A stretch of 64,000 bases of DNA. Origin: Pseudomonas mandelii. GTDB taxonomy: Bacteria; Pseudomonadota; Gammaproteobacteria; Pseudomonadales; Pseudomonadaceae. Made by a program: the position numbers and the translations under genes. The notes beneath the pieces are model-generated. The model searched no databases. It saw only the letters and a program-made list of their open reading frames with translations, and was not told the DNA's origin. The DNA lies in assembly GCF_900106065.1 (NCBI RefSeq), contig NZ_LT629796.1, positions 4,061,501 through 4,125,500 of the forward strand, given 5' to 3'. Below, in pieces: positions 37,497-45,059 of this stretch. Position 1 is the first letter of the stretch. Each line of letters begins with the position of its first letter.

Positions 37497-37930
37497 CAGT
37501 AGTTCTCGACCCGTTCACCGGGCATGGCGTACTGGACCCGCTGGTACAGGGGAAAGACGGTCGTGTACCCGGGAACGGGAGCGGGATCAGTGCCTGCCAG
37601 ATGGGGGAAGACGTACATCACAAGGTCTGGATTGGGCAGGCGGTGGAACTGCCGGTAGATCTCGTTCTGCGCGGTGCGGGTATAGCTTGCGTTGACAGTC
37701 GGCGCCGCGTTCACATCGTCTTGCGTGAGTGACCGGCGCAGCGACTGCCGGGCGTCCAGCAACTGCTGGGCACTCTGCCCGCCACGCGCGGCACCGCCGG
37801 TCTCCTCGTTCCAGATATCGAGCATGGTGTTGCCGTCATGCGGCAGCATCTTTTCCTTGCTGGTCGAGCAGCCGGCCAAGGCCACGGCCACCATGAGGAC
37901 CGTCAGGCCGTTAATCCAGATCCTGCGCAT
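37496..37930 (-). CDS. conjugative-transfer lipoprotein (TIGR03751)
   Basis: 144-residue outer-membrane-type lipoprotein. Signal peptide with lipobox VALAGC (Cys at residue 21), then STSKEKMLPHDGNTMLDIWN, characteristic of this ICE family. Likely the TraV/VirB7-type small subunit stabilising the outer-membrane core (inference). Overlaps the upstream TraB-like gene by 20 bases. Confidence 0.88.
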   Translation of the reverse strand: MRRIWINGLTVLMVAVALAGCSTSKEKMLPHDGNTMLDIWNEETGGAARGGQSAQQLLDARQSLRRSLTQDDVNAAPTVNASYTRTAQNEIYRQFHRLPNPDLVMYVFPHLAGTDPAPVPGYTTVFPLYQRVQYAMPGERVENY

Positions 37931-39347
37931 GGGGAGCGCCTCCTAAACGGTGATCGACGCGACGACCTTTGGGGGCGTAGTCGATGCTGAGGGGTTGTTC
38001 GAGATGGACGGCGACCTGGGCACCGGGCTTGACGTAGACGGCTGCGAAGGCCTGCCCGTAGAGCTTGTTCACCCACTGCGACATGTCCTGCACACCGCCC
38101 GCGAGGATGCGGCCCACCGCTTCGTTGCCGGTAATACCCACGGTGCCCATTGAACCGTTGTTGTTAGCCACCACAGCGACGCTGTCGTTGTCCGATTTGA
38201 TCAGCGATGCGACGCCGGCACCCGCCGCCGTAATCAGCGCCTGACTGCCGAGGTACTGCTGGGCGTTGCTGCGGCGTTCACCTGAAACGCACGGGATGCC
38301 ATAGGGATCGCTGATCCAGCCCAGGCCTTCCTGGGTAGCGTTGCTGCCCCTGTTGTCCTGCTGCTGGTTGCCACCGAGCTGGCCCTCTTCGGGCACGGTG
38401 CGGATGGTGCCGTCATGGAACACGAACGTCACACTGCGGATCTGGCCGCGCACGCAGGACAGCGTCCAGTCGCCTGATGCGGTACCGCTGACCACCGCGC
38501 CGGACACCTCGGGGAGGTCGATGCCGTTGGCGGTGAGGTTGTCGGGACCAATGAGGACCTTGAACGGGTAGGGGTCATTCACCGTACCGTCCACCGGCAC
38601 GCGCCCGATCAACGCAGTCATCGCAATCGAGCCCATCAGCGTTGCGTTGGTTGGCACGGTGTAAACCGGCGTTGCGGTGGACACACCCGTCGCCTTGCTG
38701 CCAGCTTCCACGACGGTCTCCCGGGTCGCTTCCAGCGTCTTCTGCGCGGGCCCGAAACGGGTGGGGAAGCTGAAGCTGTCGCGCTTGCCAGAGGCGCTAC
38801 TTTTACCATCGCGCCTGGCATCGTCCGGTTCAATCCAGTGAATACCGTCACTGCCGAGTCCATCGCCGTCCCCGGGTTTCAGGCCCAGACCGATGGGAAG
38901 GTCGGCATCGCCACGCTGACTGGACAGCCCTTCGATTTGGCGCTGCAGGTCTTGCAGCAAGCCCTGAGCTTGCTGCCGCTCGCCGGAGACCTGCTCACGG
39001 TCGTTGCGCAACTGGTTGCGTTCAGTCTCCAGCGCACTTTGGATGCGCCGGTCAATTGAGCCTTCACGCTGACGCAACCGCTCGTTTTCAGACTTCTGCG
39101 TTTTGTTGTCCGCCATCGCACCCTGCAATTCGGTACGCAGTTGTTTGACCTGACCTACCAGCGTCGCCACGGTGTCGCGGGGCGTGTCGCCTTCGATACC
39201 CAATGCCTTTGCCTCTTGCGGCGTCAGCCGGGGAGTGCCGTCATTGACCGGTTGGACGTTACCGTCGGAAAACAGCTTGATCCCGACGAACACCAGCAAG
39301 AGCGCCATGGGCACCATCAGCCACTTCAGCAGACCGTTACCTTTCAT
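37911..39347 (-). CDS. TraB/VirB10-like ICE protein (TIGR03752, PFL_4705 family)
   Basis: 478-residue inner-membrane-anchored core protein linking the two membranes. Helix at about 7-27, a coiled coil at about 60-145 (LRTELQGAMADNKTQKSENE), a Pro/Gly-rich linker, and a C-terminal beta domain with YTVPTNATLMGSIAMTALIG and YGIPCVSGER. It overlaps the TraK-like gene upstream by 11 bases. It forms the scaffold for the outer-membrane pore. Confidence 0.9.
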   Translation of the reverse strand: MKGNGLLKWLMVPMALLLVFVGIKLFSDGNVQPVNDGTPRLTPQEAKALGIEGDTPRDTVATLVGQVKQLRTELQGAMADNKTQKSENERLRQREGSIDRRIQSALETERNQLRNDREQVSGERQQAQGLLQDLQRQIEGLSSQRGDADLPIGLGLKPGDGDGLGSDGIHWIEPDDARRDGKSSASGKRDSFSFPTRFGPAQKTLEATRETVVEAGSKATGVSTATPVYTVPTNATLMGSIAMTALIGRVPVDGTVNDPYPFKVLIGPDNLTANGIDLPEVSGAVVSGTASGDWTLSCVRGQIRSVTFVFHDGTIRTVPEEGQLGGNQQQDNRGSNATQEGLGWISDPYGIPCVSGERRSNAQQYLGSQALITAAGAGVASLIKSDNDSVAVVANNNGSMGTVGITGNEAVGRILAGGVQDMSQWVNKLYGQAFAAVYVKPGAQVAVHLEQPLSIDYAPKGRRVDHRLGGAPHAQDLD

Positions 39348-40245
39348 GACGAACTCCGTCCTTCGGGGCAGGCGTTGAGGGGGACGGCAGATTCAGCGCT
39401 GCATTGATCGGGCTGACTGCCGGCAACAGAGATTCGGCCAGGCCATGCCCTCGGGTCACCAGGTAAACCACCGAGGTGTCTTCCGGGGTACCGACAGGGC
39501 CCAAGGCTGAATGCTGAAACGTTGCGTTCGTGAAATCACCCAGCAGTTCGCGCGGATCCAGGGTGAGCCAGTAGGTCGACCTGTTGGCCAACCTGACGGC
39601 GGTCACCCACAGATCATCCAGCCGCCAGGCGGCGATGGCTCTGGCCTGAACGGGCAGGGTGGGCAGCAGCGCGTCTAGGGGCTGATGGCGGCGCAGGTTC
39701 ACGCGCGTCACGCCAGGAACGGATTCGACTGTGCGCAGTGGGGCGTACAGGTGCTGCGCGGCGTAGCGGGTCAGAACCACGGGCACAGGTGTTTCACGGG
39801 CAGCACGAGGCGGGCTGGTCGTGTCGGCGCTGTCATGACTGTCCTGAGATGTCTGCGCCTCGCCGTAGCGTTGAGCAGGGCCCTCAGCCTCAACAATGCG
39901 CACGGGCTCCATCGCTGCCTGGCCTGCCCGAGCGGGCTCAGCCGCGATGTCCAGCAGGATCAGTGTCCCGTTGTCAGCATCCTGCAGTTGCAGGCGTGTT
40001 GGTTCGATGGGCTCACTGGCGCGCAGATAGAGTGCACCACCGGCACTTTGTACCCGCAGGCGTCCGGCGAGTGAAGCAGGCACACCCACGCGGACGTTGC
40101 GGTCGATGAACACGATCCGCTCCTGATCCACGACCAGGGAAACCGCCAGGGGCAGGCGCTCCCAGCGAAGGATCTCCACGGCGTGGACTGTCGGCGACAG
40201 CACAACGGTGAGCAGCAGGCTGAAGGCACAGAGCAGGTGTTTCAT
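39337..40245 (-). CDS. TraK/VirB9-like ICE protein (TIGR03749, PFL_4704 family)
   Basis: 302-residue secreted protein: signal peptide (CAFSLLLTVVLSPTVHA), then a beta-rich N-domain (VSLVVDQERIVFIDRNVRVG), a variable Ser/Thr/Pro linker and a C-domain beginning VPVVLTRYAAQHLYAPLRTV. Functions in the outer-membrane core with the TraB-like and lipoprotein subunits. The start overlaps the stop of the TraE-like gene (ATGA). Confidence 0.87.
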   Translation of the reverse strand: MKHLLCAFSLLLTVVLSPTVHAVEILRWERLPLAVSLVVDQERIVFIDRNVRVGVPASLAGRLRVQSAGGALYLRASEPIEPTRLQLQDADNGTLILLDIAAEPARAGQAAMEPVRIVEAEGPAQRYGEAQTSQDSHDSADTTSPPRAARETPVPVVLTRYAAQHLYAPLRTVESVPGVTRVNLRRHQPLDALLPTLPVQARAIAAWRLDDLWVTAVRLANRSTYWLTLDPRELLGDFTNATFQHSALGPVGTPEDTSVVYLVTRGHGLAESLLPAVSPINAALNLPSPSTPAPKDGVRHER

Positions 40246-40934
40246 GGCGTCTCTCCCATAGCGCCACCCAGCCCGCCCGGCGTGGTGCTGGCAGGTGTGA
40301 CGGGGTCGGGGCTGATGATGCGTTGCGGCGCGCCGCTGTAGCAGTCCAGGGCCAGGCCGAACGGGTTGCGCTCGGGGTCGACGTCCACCCGTACGACCTT
40401 GAGCGGGTAACGAACCAGCGCTCGTTTGACCTGCTCGGCGCCGTAGTACTCATCCGCCGTCACATCAAGCGTGACGATCCAATCGCGGTCGGAGACGACT
40501 TTCACCCGCTGGGCCGGGTTCTCGCCGTAGCCACGCCCCGGAATTTCATAAATGCCTCGTACCCGCTGGCGTAACTCACCTGCCGTACGGCGGTATTCAT
40601 AGTCATTGCGCAGAAAGGTCTGGCAGGCGGGGGTGAAGTAGGGCGCCAGTACATGAATGTTGCGCGCATAGTCTTCGTCACCGTTGGTGGGCCAGCGCTG
40701 GAGTTGCTGCCAGATGTAGAACGAGAAGGCGTAGACGCTTTCGGGTGGCACTTCCCACCATTTCCGGGTACTGCCGGAGCGCAGGTCGGGCGGGACGTGC
40801 ACGGTCAGGTCACGCGGTGCGCTCCACCAGCCGCCGCCCATCACCAAGGCGATAACAAGTAGTGCGCCAAGCCCCAGCCGCAAGGTCTTGATGTGCGACT
40901 GGAGGTGAGTGATTTCGTTCTTGAACCGGCTCAC
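40242..40934 (-). CDS. TraE/VirB8-like ICE protein (TIGR03746, PFL_4703 family)
   Basis: 230-residue bitopic assembly protein: helix at about residues 18-38 (LGLGALLVIALVMGGGWWSA), then a periplasmic VirB8-like domain with FYIWQQLQRWPTNGDEDYAR and GRGYGENPAQRVKVVSDRDW. The GTG start at 40934 overlaps the TGA of the upstream gene (GTGA); longer open sequence upstream in this frame is not coding. Family assigned from position and sequence character. Confidence 0.87.
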   Translation of the reverse strand: MSRFKNEITHLQSHIKTLRLGLGALLVIALVMGGGWWSAPRDLTVHVPPDLRSGSTRKWWEVPPESVYAFSFYIWQQLQRWPTNGDEDYARNIHVLAPYFTPACQTFLRNDYEYRRTAGELRQRVRGIYEIPGRGYGENPAQRVKVVSDRDWIVTLDVTADEYYGAEQVKRALVRYPLKVVRVDVDPERNPFGLALDCYSGAPQRIISPDPVTPASTTPGGLGGAMGETP

Positions 40935-41332
40935 GCTGCCTTGCTCCTGCGCGTGCTCCAGTAACCCGATCGGATCACTAACGCGTGCGCGCCCACAAAA
41001 GACGCTAAGGCTGGATGACGCTGTGCAATACGCCACTGCAGTTGGCGATACAGCCAGGTATCGGGTCTGCCACGTTTCTGGCGACGCAGCATGCCTCCAC
41101 CTGCAAACACCCCGGCAGCGATGCCCAGCATGATGGCCGTGGGCACGATGGCGATCGTCGAAAATACAAAGGCCAGCGGCACGCCAACCACCAGGCTGCC
41201 TGCCGCCGACAGCCCGGCGCAGATCCACAGCTCATCCGCGGTAAGGCCGCGGACGACCACGGGGTGACGGTTGAGACGGTGTGGAAGAAACACCACCGTC
41301 CCGTCAGGCCGAATGTCCTGATGCGTGCTCAT
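40931..41332 (-). CDS. small membrane protein TIGR03750 (DUF3487)
   Basis: 133 residues, two helices (about 30-75, including GSLVVGVPLAFVFSTIAIVP). The N-terminus has PDGTVVFLPHRLNRHPVVVR and the C-terminus is basic (MLRRQKRGRPDTWLYRQLQW), resembling TraL/VirB3-type pore subunits. ATG 41332 chosen; a longer frame to 41383 overlaps the next gene. Part of the tightly packed operon. Confidence 0.88.
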   Translation of the reverse strand: MSTHQDIRPDGTVVFLPHRLNRHPVVVRGLTADELWICAGLSAAGSLVVGVPLAFVFSTIAIVPTAIMLGIAAGVFAGGGMLRRQKRGRPDTWLYRQLQWRIAQRHPALASFVGAHALVIRSGYWSTRRSKAA

Positions 41333-41342
41333 GGCATGACTC

Positions 41343-41705
41343 CTAGAGCACGCCGGTGGCTTCAGTGAGCAGCCAGACACCAACGACCAGCAGGACGGCG
41401 CCCACGGCCACCGTCAGGCCGAATTGCCCCCAGGTTTTGCGGCCCGTGTGGATTTCCGCATAGGTACCGTAGGCGTGGTAGCAGACACCGACAAACATCG
41501 AGGCGACCACCAGCAAGGCAACGAGCATCACGATGTCGTAACCGTAATTGCGCAGCGTCTCCATGATGCCGGAGCCGGTGCCCCTCGACGGATCTTCCAG
41601 GGTTGGGAGGTCGGCCCGGACAAACGTCGGCAGCATGGCGAGTGTGGATGCCGAGGTCAGGACGGCCATACGTGCCGAATGCAAGCGATACGAGAGCAGG
41701 TTCAT
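41343..41705 (-). CDS. small membrane protein TIGR03745 (DUF2976)
   Basis: 120 residues: signal-like helix (ARMAVLTSASTLAMLPTFVR), then two transmembrane helices (YDIVMLVALLVVASMFVGVC and GLTVAVGAVLLVVGVWLLTE). The size and topology are those of a pilin/VirB2-like or TraA-like subunit, the likely pilus protein of this class (inference). Confidence 0.88.
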   Translation of the reverse strand: MNLLSYRLHSARMAVLTSASTLAMLPTFVRADLPTLEDPSRGTGSGIMETLRNYGYDIVMLVALLVVASMFVGVCYHAYGTYAEIHTGRKTWGQFGLTVAVGAVLLVVGVWLLTEATGVL

Positions 41706-41721
41706 GATGTGAGCCTTTGCG

Positions 41722-41955
41722 TTAGGAGAGCAGGAAAAAAGTCAGCACCACGTACATCGCGATAAACCTCACCGCAACGCCGACGAACTGACGCTGGGAA
41801 ATCCGCTGTTCCGACCAGCCGACATAGGCTGTGCGCAGGGCCCATACGCCCCACAGCAGCAGGGTTGCGAACACGGCGCCGAGCAGTACGCCGGCGACAG
41901 CAGAGGGGGTGAAGCCTGCATTGGCCTGAAAGGCGGCAAGCTGGTTGGCGTTCAT
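41722..41955 (-). CDS. small membrane protein TIGR03758 (DUF3262)
   Basis: 77 residues, N-terminus MNANQLAAFQANAGFTPSAV, followed by two hydrophobic helices (VLLGAVFATLLLWGVWALR and RFIAMYVVLTFFLLS). A conserved ICE component next to the pilin-like gene; function unknown. Its start overlaps the RAQPRD stop by four bases. Confidence 0.88.
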   Translation of the reverse strand: MNANQLAAFQANAGFTPSAVAGVLLGAVFATLLLWGVWALRTAYVGWSEQRISQRQFVGVAVRFIAMYVVLTFFLLS

Positions 41956-42308
41956 CGGTCATCCTCCTGTTTGGCGTCCTGGCGGTAATCGCCAAGCAGT
42001 GCAGAGGGATCGCGTGGCTGTGCACGCTGAGGCGTCAGGTAGTCGTTGATGCCCGACCGCATGCGCTGCAGGTCGGCATCCAGACGCCGATAGTCGAAGT
42101 GATAGCGGGAGCGTGACTCGGGGGCGGTGCTGGCGGATTGTTTGGCCAGACGGTCAAGCAGGTCGAGCTGGCGGGCGACGGCCGCCAGGTGTTCACGCTC
42201 ATACCCATCGTCAGCTGCGGCGGCGAGCTGTGTGATGAAGATACTGGTGAGCAGCAACGCTACGACAGGACGTCGCCATGCGTAAGCCGAATTGTGAAAC
42301 CTTGCCAT
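41952..42308 (-). CDS. RAQPRD-family ICE protein (TIGR01690)
   Basis: 118-residue exported protein with signal peptide (PVVALLLTSIFITQLAAAA) and the family-naming motif RAQPRD in its C-terminal part (INDYLTPQRAQPRDPSALLG). Role unknown; always at the start of the pilin-type gene block. ATG 42308 chosen over an upstream start at 42371. First gene of this minus-strand operon after the hipBA insertion. Confidence 0.92.
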   Translation of the reverse strand: MARFHNSAYAWRRPVVALLLTSIFITQLAAAADDGYEREHLAAVARQLDLLDRLAKQSASTAPESRSRYHFDYRRLDADLQRMRSGINDYLTPQRAQPRDPSALLGDYRQDAKQEDDR

Positions 42309-42565
42309 TGCGCCATTTCCGATGGACTCGAATGGCTCGATGCTGCGGGGATAGCTGGTGGAAAGCCGCAAACAATGGGGAGTTACTCCTCACCACTTTC
42401 CTTACAACATTTTTTTGGTGGTGTTGCGTTGTGCATTCTGAAGAGAGTGGCAGGGGCGATTGTTTCATCGCAGAACAGCTATCTCTTCATCTGTGTCTCT
42501 GCGTATCGAAATCGTGGACGCTCAGGGCGGATATCTTGTCAAATTTCACTTTAGCATTCTGATTG

Positions 42566-42590
42566 GAGTGCTAATCGCTTATTAGCGCTC
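42566..42590. promoter_or_regulatory. operator-like inverted repeat upstream of hipB
   Basis: GAGTGCTAAT (42566-42575), spacer CGCTT, ATTAGCGCTC (42581-42590): 9 of 10 positions symmetric. TTGACA follows at 42605-42610. A HipB-type dimer site is likely, given the gene it precedes. Confidence 0.55.
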
Positions 42591-42634
42591 CCGTGGGATG
42601 TTTATTGACAACAGTAACAAGGCGTGAGGTAATT

Positions 42635-42678
42635 GTTCTCATGGGAACTGATAATAGCCTTAAGCGTTCCTATGAGGA
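42635..42678. promoter_or_regulatory. second operator pair over the hipB promoter/leader
   Basis: GTTCTCATGGGAAC (42635-42648) and GTTCCTATGAGGA (42666-42678) are inverted copies of one another (11 of 13 positions). Together with the repeat at 42566 they form an array before ATG 42685, consistent with autorepression. Confidence 0.5.
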
Positions 42679-42684
42679 TGATAA

Positions 42685-43008
42685 ATGAGTACACCATTGC
42701 CGTTGCCCGTCGAGCGGGCGCTCCGCAAGCTCGGCAGCGACATTGAGCTTGCACGCAGGCGTCGACGGATTTCACAGGCCTCGCTTGCAGAGCGAATGGG
42801 AGCTTCTGTGTCCACTGTTCGGCGCATGGAGAAAGGGGATATGCGGGTGCCTATTCATTTCTTCGCCCGCGCCTTGCACGTGTTCGGTGAGGTACAGGCG
42901 CTGGCCAACCTGCTGGATACGGCGCACGACGACATCGGGTTGACGCTGATGGATGAACAATTGCCTAAACGTGTACGCAGTAAACCGCCGGCATCGGGGG
43001 CATTATGA
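42685..43008 (+). CDS. hipB: HipB-type antitoxin, XRE helix-turn-helix
   Basis: 107-residue DNA-binding antitoxin. XRE HTH at about residues 16-70 (RRRRISQASLAERMGASVST and VRRMEKGDMRVPIHFFARAL). Its ATG follows an array of inverted repeats, and its stop overlaps hipA (ATGA). It should repress the operon and neutralise HipA. Transcribed opposite to the transfer genes on both sides. Confidence 0.9.
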   Translation: MSTPLPLPVERALRKLGSDIELARRRRRISQASLAERMGASVSTVRRMEKGDMRVPIHFFARALHVFGEVQALANLLDTAHDDIGLTLMDEQLPKRVRSKPPASGAL

Positions 43009-44294
43009 AATCGGTTACTTCAGTTCGCCAGCAAGTCCAGGTCTGTCTTGGTAAGGCGGGAATACCTGTTGGCACTCTTATTTACGTCAAGCAGGGACGC
43101 CGTGAGAACACCACCTTTGCCTATGAGCAGGGATGGTTGGGGAATCAGGAGGGGTTCAATGTTTCTGCCGATCTCAGCCTGATCTCGGGTTATCAGCCAC
43201 GTAGAGCTCCCTCAGCTCACGATTCGGTCTTTCATTTCGCCATTGCCGATACGACACCGGACGCTTGGGGACGCCGGGTCATCGCACGTGACCATGCCAA
43301 GCGTCGTAAGGGTAATCCATCGCTCGCGTCGCTGACAGAGATGGACTACCTGCTGGCGGTTGACGATTTCAGCCGGATCGGCGCGCTGAGACTGCGCGAT
43401 CAGAACGGACATTATTGCCGGACGATTGAAGATGGACGGCGCGCTACACCGCCACTGCTGGAATTGCAGCGCATCTACCAGGCCAGCCGGGCAGTTGAGA
43501 AAGGTCAGGAAAGCACTGAAGATTTGCGTTACCTTCAGGGCAAAGGCACATCGCTCGGCGGGATGCGCCCCAAGAGCACGGTGGTCGATGAGGATGGCGC
43601 ACTCGCCATTGGAAAATTCCCAAGCGTGGGCGACACCCGTAGCGTGACGCGCGGCGAAGTGCTGGCCTTATGCTTGGCAAAACAAGCAGGTATCAATGCC
43701 GCGCCGGCCCGTATCATAGAGTTGGACGGCGTACCGGTCGCTATCATCCGTCGTTTCGATCGCGATGGTGCTGATGGGCGTATTCCATACCAGTCCGCCG
43801 CGTCTTTGCTGCAGGCGTCGCGCGAAGAGGATCGAAGCTATACCGAAATTGCCGATGCTATCCGTTCCGTGGGGTATGCACCGACCGCAGATGTGCAGCA
43901 GCTGTGGCGGCGACTGGTTTTTAACCTACTGATCACCAATGTGGATGACCACCTGCAGAACCATGGCTTTCTTCATGTGGAAAAGGGGCTCTGGCGGCTG
44001 GCACCGGCATTCGACGTCAATCCCTTCCCGGACAAAGAGCGAGAGTCGAAAACCTGGCTGTCGGAGGAGGATGGACCGATCACCGATCTTGAGATGCTGC
44101 TGGCGCGGAGCACCTATTTTTCGTTGAGTCGGGAGGATGCGTTGGCCGTGCTGGCAGAAGTGTATGACGCCGTGCTGGACTGGCGGCAGATTGCGCTCAG
44201 TGCAGTGGTGGGGTTGCAAGCGAGCGAGTTGGACGATTTTGCGCCAGCGTTTGAGCACGAGCAAATGGAGGCGGCGCAGGCATTACTGGCCTGA
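43005..44294 (+). CDS. hipA: HipA-family serine/threonine kinase toxin
   Basis: 429 residues. N-terminal subdomain with GTLIYVKQGRRENTTFAYEQ, the P-loop-like ejection segment KGTSLGGMRPKSTVVDEDG, the catalytic Asp in NLLITNVDDHLQNHGF and the metal-binding Asp in LAPAFDVNPFP. HipA kinases phosphorylate a tRNA synthetase (GltX in E. coli) and cause dormancy. Intact, coupled to hipB. It sits between the TIGR03747 and RAQPRD genes, which are usually adjacent, so the pair was inserted into the transfer operon. Confidence 0.92.
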   Translation: MKSVTSVRQQVQVCLGKAGIPVGTLIYVKQGRRENTTFAYEQGWLGNQEGFNVSADLSLISGYQPRRAPSAHDSVFHFAIADTTPDAWGRRVIARDHAKRRKGNPSLASLTEMDYLLAVDDFSRIGALRLRDQNGHYCRTIEDGRRATPPLLELQRIYQASRAVEKGQESTEDLRYLQGKGTSLGGMRPKSTVVDEDGALAIGKFPSVGDTRSVTRGEVLALCLAKQAGINAAPARIIELDGVPVAIIRRFDRDGADGRIPYQSAASLLQASREEDRSYTEIADAIRSVGYAPTADVQQLWRRLVFNLLITNVDDHLQNHGFLHVEKGLWRLAPAFDVNPFPDKERESKTWLSEEDGPITDLEMLLARSTYFSLSREDALAVLAEVYDAVLDWRQIALSAVVGLQASELDDFAPAFEHEQMEAAQALLA

Positions 44295-44309
44295 AATACC
44301 GGTCAGCAC

Positions 44310-45059
44310 TTATAGGTATTTTTTGAAGCTGCCTGCTGCGAGGTCTGTTGCGGCACCTAACAGAATTGCGCAGGGAAGCAAGATAAGAAGCGGGTGTGCG
44401 CTGACGGGCAGGGTCAGGTAAAGGACCCAAGGCATGACGGCGAGAGGCATCAGACTGGCCTTTGCCCGGTGGTAGACAAAGCCTGACTCACGGCCCGCAC
44501 CAAAGCGCCTGATGTCCCGCCGCACCAGGCCATCGACCAGTCCGACGAAAGCTGCCATCAGGAATAGTGGGATGGTCAGTACCAGCACCAGCAGCCGGAC
44601 GAGGAACACCAGTAGCGTGTACGCACTGGCGATCAGATCGTTCTCCAGGTACACATAAACCTGACTCAGATAAAAACGGAAATCCCGACCCGCTCCCTGG
44701 CTGGGTGAACTGGCTTTGGCCGATGCGTCGCGCATCCAGTCAATGAGCCCGCTTTTGACGAACACCCATTGGTAAGCCGTTTCTACCAACCAGGACGCCG
44801 TTTGTCCCGGTTCCTGCACCACGGCGCTGCGTGTGAAGTGTTGTGAGAGTTGCGTCAGTTCGTAGTCCAGCATGCCTTGCGCGTGCCGCCAGCCTTGATC
44901 GGCCCAGAACAGGTGCATACCCACACATTCGATCACGATGGACAGAAACAAAGACCCCAACAGCACGGCCACAAACCGGAATGGCAGCGTGATGATGCCG
45001 GTGATCAAACCCTGCTGTTGGGTCTGCTGGCGCTGCGCTGTGTTGGCCGGGTCACTCAC
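44310..45059 (-). CDS. ICE membrane protein TIGR03747 (PFL_4697 family, DUF4400)
   Basis: 249 residues with helices at about 22-45, 145-180 and 215-245 (LLVFLVRLLVLVLTIPLFLM, LILLPCAILLGAATDLAAGS). Constant partner of the coupling protein gene, with which it overlaps by four bases (ATGA). Possibly links TraD to the membrane pore, but function is not established. Its 3' end faces hipA with only 15 bases between. Confidence 0.88.
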   Translation of the reverse strand: MSDPANTAQRQQTQQQGLITGIITLPFRFVAVLLGSLFLSIVIECVGMHLFWADQGWRHAQGMLDYELTQLSQHFTRSAVVQEPGQTASWLVETAYQWVFVKSGLIDWMRDASAKASSPSQGAGRDFRFYLSQVYVYLENDLIASAYTLLVFLVRLLVLVLTIPLFLMAAFVGLVDGLVRRDIRRFGAGRESGFVYHRAKASLMPLAVMPWVLYLTLPVSAHPLLILLPCAILLGAATDLAAGSFKKYL

